Shown here: piece by piece, positions 14,516 through 17,341 of the stretch
Layout: each line of letters starts with the position of its first letter
How positions within the stretch are numbered: the first letter of the stretch is position 1
Assembly: GCA_009693345.1 (NCBI GenBank)
Contig: SHXL01000039.1
Span: 1 to 17,341 of the forward strand
DNA length: 17,341 nucleotides
From: Betaproteobacteria bacterium
GTDB taxonomy: Bacteria; Pseudomonadota; Gammaproteobacteria; Burkholderiales; SG8-39
Direction of reading: 5' to 3'
Made by a program: the position numbers and the translations under genes
Notes under the pieces: model-generated
What the model saw: only the letters and a program-made list of their open reading frames with translations
Databases searched by the model: none
What the model was told of the DNA's origin: nothing

Positions 14516-14935
14516 ATGCGCAGTCGCGTCAGGAAGCGCAGTGCGGCAATCACGCTGGTGCTTGCAGGAAGCACGCTCCTGGGCGGCTGCGGCAAGCCTG
14601 CCGAGCAGCGCGATGCCTATTCGAACCTGCAAAGCTGCGTCAAGGACTGGGGCGACGCGTCCCTTTGCGAGCCGGTGAAGGACGGCCTCTACTCCACCAG
14701 CTACCTTTACGGTCCACCCTATTACGCATCGAGCGGCTGGAGCTTTTTGGGCCGCAACCGCGTGGTCTCCAGCCCGAACGCCATGGAAGCCACCCGGCTG
14801 CAGCCCGGCTCGATCGCGAGTTCGGCCCTGTCCGCGCGCGCGACCAGTCTCGGCGTCAGCGGCGGCGGCAAAGCCGGCATCTCGCGCGGCGGCTTCGACT
14901 CTTCCGGCCACGCCTCTGCATCCTCCGGCAGCTAA
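14516..14935 (+). CDS. DUF1190-like (YgiB/YjfM-type) lipoprotein, 139 aa
   Basis: The N terminus has a basic start (RSRVRKR), a hydrophobic core and the lipobox LLGGC with Cys25, so it should be a lipid-anchored envelope protein. After this come a Cys pair in SCVKDWGD...LCE (Cys41, Cys51), an aromatic Gly/Tyr/Ser middle, and a Ser/Gly-rich tail containing RGGF (124-127). The DCV-W/F-G spacing and the RGGF tail recall E. coli YgiB/YjfM (DUF1190), but this version is only about two thirds as long. It is directly followed, after one base, by a YgiC/YjfC homologue and then a DUF350 protein, the same partners as in E. coli, which supports the assignment. The tail could be a substrate of the ligase next door (inference). 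Confidence 0.75.
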   Translation: MRSRVRKRSAAITLVLAGSTLLGGCGKPAEQRDAYSNLQSCVKDWGDASLCEPVKDGLYSTSYLYGPPYYASSGWSFLGRNRVVSSPNAMEATRLQPGSIASSALSARATSLGVSGGGKAGISRGGFDSSGHASASSGS

Positions 14936-14936
14936 G

Positions 14937-16084
14937 GTGCGGCGCGAATTGCGGGCGGCCCGCGCGAACTGGCGAGAGCGCTGCGAGGAAGCGGGTTTCT
15001 TTTCCCATTCCATGGGCGGCACCTATTGGGACGAATCCGTCTCCTATTGTTTTTCTTCTTCCCAGATTGACCAGCTTGAATCCGCGAGCGCGGAGATGCA
15101 TCAGCTCTGCCTCAAAGCCGCCGACGAAGCCGTGCGCTCGAAGCTTCTCGCGCAGTTTGCGATTCCCGAACCATTCCAGGAAATGGTGGCGCAATCCTGG
15201 CGGCAGCGCGATGCCACGCTTTACGGCCGCTTCGATTTCAGCTGGGATGGTGTGGGCGAACCCAAGCTCCTCGAATACAACGCCGACACTCCGACGGCGC
15301 TGCTGGAAGTAAGTGTCGTTCAGTGGCAATGGCTTGAAGATATGAAGGACAGCGGGGCCCTTCCCCGCTGGTGCCCGATTCCGACCAGTTCAATTCACTG
15401 CACGAAAAGCTGATCGAGCGGCTGAAGGCGATGCGCCCCGCCACGGGCGGCGGCGTCCTGCACCTTGCCAGCATCAAGAACAACGACGAAGACCTCGGCA
15501 CCGTCGAATACCTGCGCGACTGCGCGCTGCAGGCCGGCTGGGATGCGCGCAGGATCGACATCGAGGACCTCGGCTGGGACGGCGCGTGTTTTCTTGATCT
15601 CGAGGAAGCGCCGGTCACGACGTTGTTCAAGCTCTACCCGTGGGAATGGCTGGCGCGCGAGGAATTCGGTGAGCACCTCATCGGCCGGCCGGCGGCTCTG
15701 ATCGAGCCGGCGTGGAAGATGCTGCTCTCCAACAAGGCGCTGCTGGTGCTGCTGTGGGAGATGAACTACGGCCACCCCAACCTGCTGCCGGCCTACTTCA
15801 CGCCGCAGAAGTTTGGCGCCGACTATGTAAAAAAACCCCTGCTCTCGCGGGAAGGCGCCAACGTCACCATTCGCAGCCGCGGCGTGGTGCGCCAGCAGCC
15901 GGGCGGTTACGGTGACGAGGGATTCGTCTACCAGGGTCTCGCGCCGCTGCCCGTCTTCGACGGCCGCTACCCGGTGATCGGTTCCTGGATCGTCGGCGAC
16001 CAGCCGGCCGGCATCGGCATCCGCGAGGATGATTCTCCGATCAAGCGCAATTCAAGCCGTTTCGTGCCCCACTACTTCACCTGA
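14937..16084 (+). pseudogene. ygiC: YgiC/YjfC-type ATP-grasp ligase (glutathionylspermidine-synthase-like), split by a one-base deletion
   Basis: The two halves align end to end with E. coli YgiC. The first half (GTG 14937 to about 15365) has GEPKLLEYNADTPTALLE, and the second half (frame from about 15365 to TGA 16084) has SDQFNSLHEKL, KLYPWEW, EPAWKMLLSNKALL, HPNLLPAYF, KKPLLSREGAN and PAGIGIRED. One added C in the CCCC run at 15363-15366 would restore a single protein of about 382 residues, close to the 386 of YgiC. The halves form an ATP-grasp fold that joins a carboxylate to an amine. The GspS amidase domain is absent. As written the gene is broken, but all residues on both sides look conserved, so a sequencing error is as likely as a real mutation. 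GTG start one base after the lipoprotein stop. Confidence 0.88.
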
Positions 16085-16095
16085 AGGTGCCGACC

Positions 16096-16506
16096 ATGGA
16101 CTTCGTGAAATTCTCCCTCTCTGGTTTCGACAAGTTCCTTCTCTATGCCGGCCTCGCGATCGCCTTCATCTACATCTTCATGATGGTTTACCTCTGGGTC
16201 ACGCCGTACAGCGAGCTGAAGTTGATCAAGGACGGCAACATCGCCGCCGCGCTGAGCCTCTCGGGAGCGGTCCTCGGCTTCACCTTCCCGCTCGCCGCCT
16301 CGATCTACCAGGCGGTGCACCCCTGGGACATGATGCTCTGGGCCCTGATCGCCGGCATCGTGCAGCTGCTCGTCTACGTCGCAGTACGCTATTCGCTCCT
16401 CAACGTGACGCGCCGCATCCCCGAAGGCCAGATCGCCACCGGCATCGTCCTCGCTGCGATATCAATGTCTGCCGGCCTCCTGAATGCCGCTTGCATGACC
16501 TACTGA
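16096..16506 (+). CDS. yjfL: DUF350 (YjfL-like) four-helix membrane protein (136 aa)
   Basis: Four hydrophobic helices (about residues 13-37, 50-71, 78-98 and 112-133) are arranged as two DUF350 repeats. The first repeat ends with LIKDGNIAAALSLSGAVLGF, where a charged-polar LI-GN stretch leads into a helix followed by PLA, and the second with PEGQIATGIVLAAISMSAG. This is an inner-membrane protein. The biochemical function is not known. In E. coli yjfL lies with yjfM and yjfC, as here. The start ATG 16096 has GAAGG at a suitable distance. A GTG at 16087 in frame is possible. It lies 11 bases after the ligase stop and one base before the cupin ATG, so it is in the same operon. Confidence 0.85.
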   Translation: MDFVKFSLSGFDKFLLYAGLAIAFIYIFMMVYLWVTPYSELKLIKDGNIAAALSLSGAVLGFTFPLAASIYQAVHPWDMMLWALIAGIVQLLVYVAVRYSLLNVTRRIPEGQIATGIVLAAISMSAGLLNAACMTY

Positions 16507-16507
16507 C

Positions 16508-16998
16508 ATGAGCACGCCAAATTTGCCGCGTTCGATCGTTGCGGCCGAAACCCCGCCGCGCGCCAAACCAACCGCACCGCCCTTTCCTCCGGAAATGGTC
16601 GCCAAGGTCGCAACCGGACGCGACAAGCGGGTGCTGGGCGATCTCTTCGGATTGACTAATTTCGGCGTGAACCTGACGCGGCTTGCGCCGGACGGGCAGT
16701 CGGCGCTGGGCATGCGCATGGAAAGCAGGACGAGTTCGTCTACATCCTTGAGGGCGCGGCGACACTGATCACGGATTCAGGGGAGACGCTGCTGAAGCCC
16801 GGGATGTGCGCCGGGTTCAAGGCGGGCACGGGTGATGCGCATCATCTCGTCAACCGCACGAAGAAGGATGTCGTGTTTCTCGAGGTTGGCGACCGCAGCG
16901 TGGGTGACTCGGTGAGCTACCCGGATGACGACGTGGTCGCCGTCTACGGTGCGGATGGCAAATTCAAATACAGCAGGAAGGACGGAACGCCTTACTAG
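16508..16998 (+). pseudogene. Cupin-domain protein, split by a one-base deletion
   Basis: The first frame from ATG 16508 gives DLFGLTNFGVNLTRLAPDGQSAL (N-terminal part) and then loses sense. From about 16708 another frame gives GHAHGKQDEFVYILEGAATL, SGETLLKPG, then GFKAGTGDAHHLVNRT, FLEVGDR and SYPDDD, to TAG at 16996-16998. One added G in GGG at 16708-16710 restores about 163 residues with cupin motif 1 (HAH...QDE) and motif 2 (PG...GDAHHLVN). The family consists of single-domain, probably metal-binding cupins of unknown reaction, often annotated as sugar-phosphate isomerase-like or unknown. It starts one base after the DUF350 stop. As written it is non-functional unless the base is a sequencing error. 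Confidence 0.82.
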
Positions 16999-17341
16999 CC
17001 GCCGAAGCCGTCCGCTACGCGGATGTCGACGAGGTTCGGTTTGCCGCTCGCGAAGGCTTCGCGCAGCACCGGGCCGATGTCCTGGGGATCGGCGACGCGC
17101 CGCGCGGCGAGGCCGAATGATTTCCCGAGATGCATGAAATCGATCTCCGGGTCGCGCATGTCCATGCCAGTGAACTTGCTGGTGCCGCGAAACGCCACCA
17201 AGCGCTCCTTGATGATGCGGTAGCTGCGGTTGTTGGCGATGATGTAGGTGATCGGCAGCTTGAGATGCGCGGCTGTCCATAGCGCCTGGACGCCGTACAT
17301 CGTGCTGCCGTCTCCGACGACAACCGCGACCGGCCGCCCGG
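16995..17341 (-). CDS. Thiamine-diphosphate-dependent enzyme, C-terminal 114 residues (cut by window edge)
   Basis: The visible part is the pyrophosphate-binding domain of an acetolactate-synthase / benzoylformate-decarboxylase-like enzyme. The cofactor motif GDGSTMYG is followed at the normal spacing by ITYIIANNRSY, which forms the GDG-x(~25)-NN metal and diphosphate site. Then come MDMRDPEIDFMHLGKSFG and the terminal PNLVDIRVADGFGG. The GDGS and ALWTAA segments resemble benzoylformate decarboxylase more than acetolactate synthase, but the substrate-binding parts are outside the window. It is convergent with the cupin, and the two stop codons overlap in CTAG. Confidence 0.85.
   Translation of the reverse strand, partial: GRPVAVVVGDGSTMYGVQALWTAAHLKLPITYIIANNRSYRIIKERLVAFRGTSKFTGMDMRDPEIDFMHLGKSFGLAARRVADPQDIGPVLREAFASGKPNLVDIRVADGFGG

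Noticed and set aside
14432..15022. N-terminal extension of the aminotransferase frame
   Set aside because: The frame stays open upstream of 14431 but crosses the divergent lipoprotein gene and the 12-G run. ATG 14431 has a good ribosome binding site and gives the normal family length.
15351..15371. Programmed -1 frameshift to make full-length YgiC-like protein
   Set aside because: The hairpin is suggestive, but no X-XXY-YYZ slippery heptamer in the right frame is present, and YgiC homologues are normally unbroken. A missing base is simpler.

Overview
The window is GC-rich and densely packed with bacterial chromosomal genes. The order tkt-gap-pgk on one strand, a one-piece SpeD-SpeE polyamine enzyme, a NudC hydrolase and a LivHMGF-type transporter together suggest a Proteobacterium, most likely a Betaproteobacterium. 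That assignment is an inference from gene order and protein style, because there is no rRNA or other marker here. No tRNA, rRNA, CRISPR array, insertion sequence or phage gene was seen.

Layout. (1) Positions 1-3970, minus strand: a sugar-phosphate operon, transketolase, then GAPDH, then phosphoglycerate kinase (cut by the left edge). The first two genes overlap by ATGA and the third starts 10 bases after the second. (2) Positions 4030-4926, plus strand: nudC, divergent from tkt. The short divergent region holds one perfect TATAAT on each strand. (3) Positions 5084-6343: a fused S-adenosylmethionine decarboxylase / aminopropyltransferase, preceded by a leader hairpin that touches its ribosome binding site and followed by a clear UUCG-loop terminator. 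(4) Positions 6432-12552: seven tightly coupled plus-strand genes: a VOC-fold protein, a large alpha/beta hydrolase, and a complete branched-chain-amino-acid-type ABC importer (binding protein, two permeases, two ATPases). Most junctions are 4-base overlaps, so this looks like one uptake-and-processing operon for an unidentified substrate. (5) Positions 12518-14431, minus strand: an omega-amino-acid:pyruvate-type class III aminotransferase followed by a small FMN reductase, converging on the transporter operon with a 35-base coding overlap. (6) Positions 14516-16998, plus strand: a short DUF1190-like lipoprotein, a YgiC/YjfC-type ATP-grasp (glutathionylspermidine-synthase-like) ligase, a DUF350 (YjfL-like) membrane protein and a cupin. 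The ligase and the cupin each carry an apparent single-base deletion. (7) The right edge holds the C-terminal end of a thiamine-diphosphate enzyme on the minus strand, whose stop codon shares a CTAG with the cupin stop.

The most interesting parts are the polyamine-linked ones. The fused SpeDE can make an aminopropylated polyamine, and the lipoprotein/ATP-grasp/DUF350 cassette belongs to a family thought to form amide bonds, possibly with polyamines, at the cell envelope. The start of that cassette has a run of 12 G in the ribosome-binding position and two downstream frameshifts. These mean either that the sequence quality drops here or that the cassette is variable or decaying.
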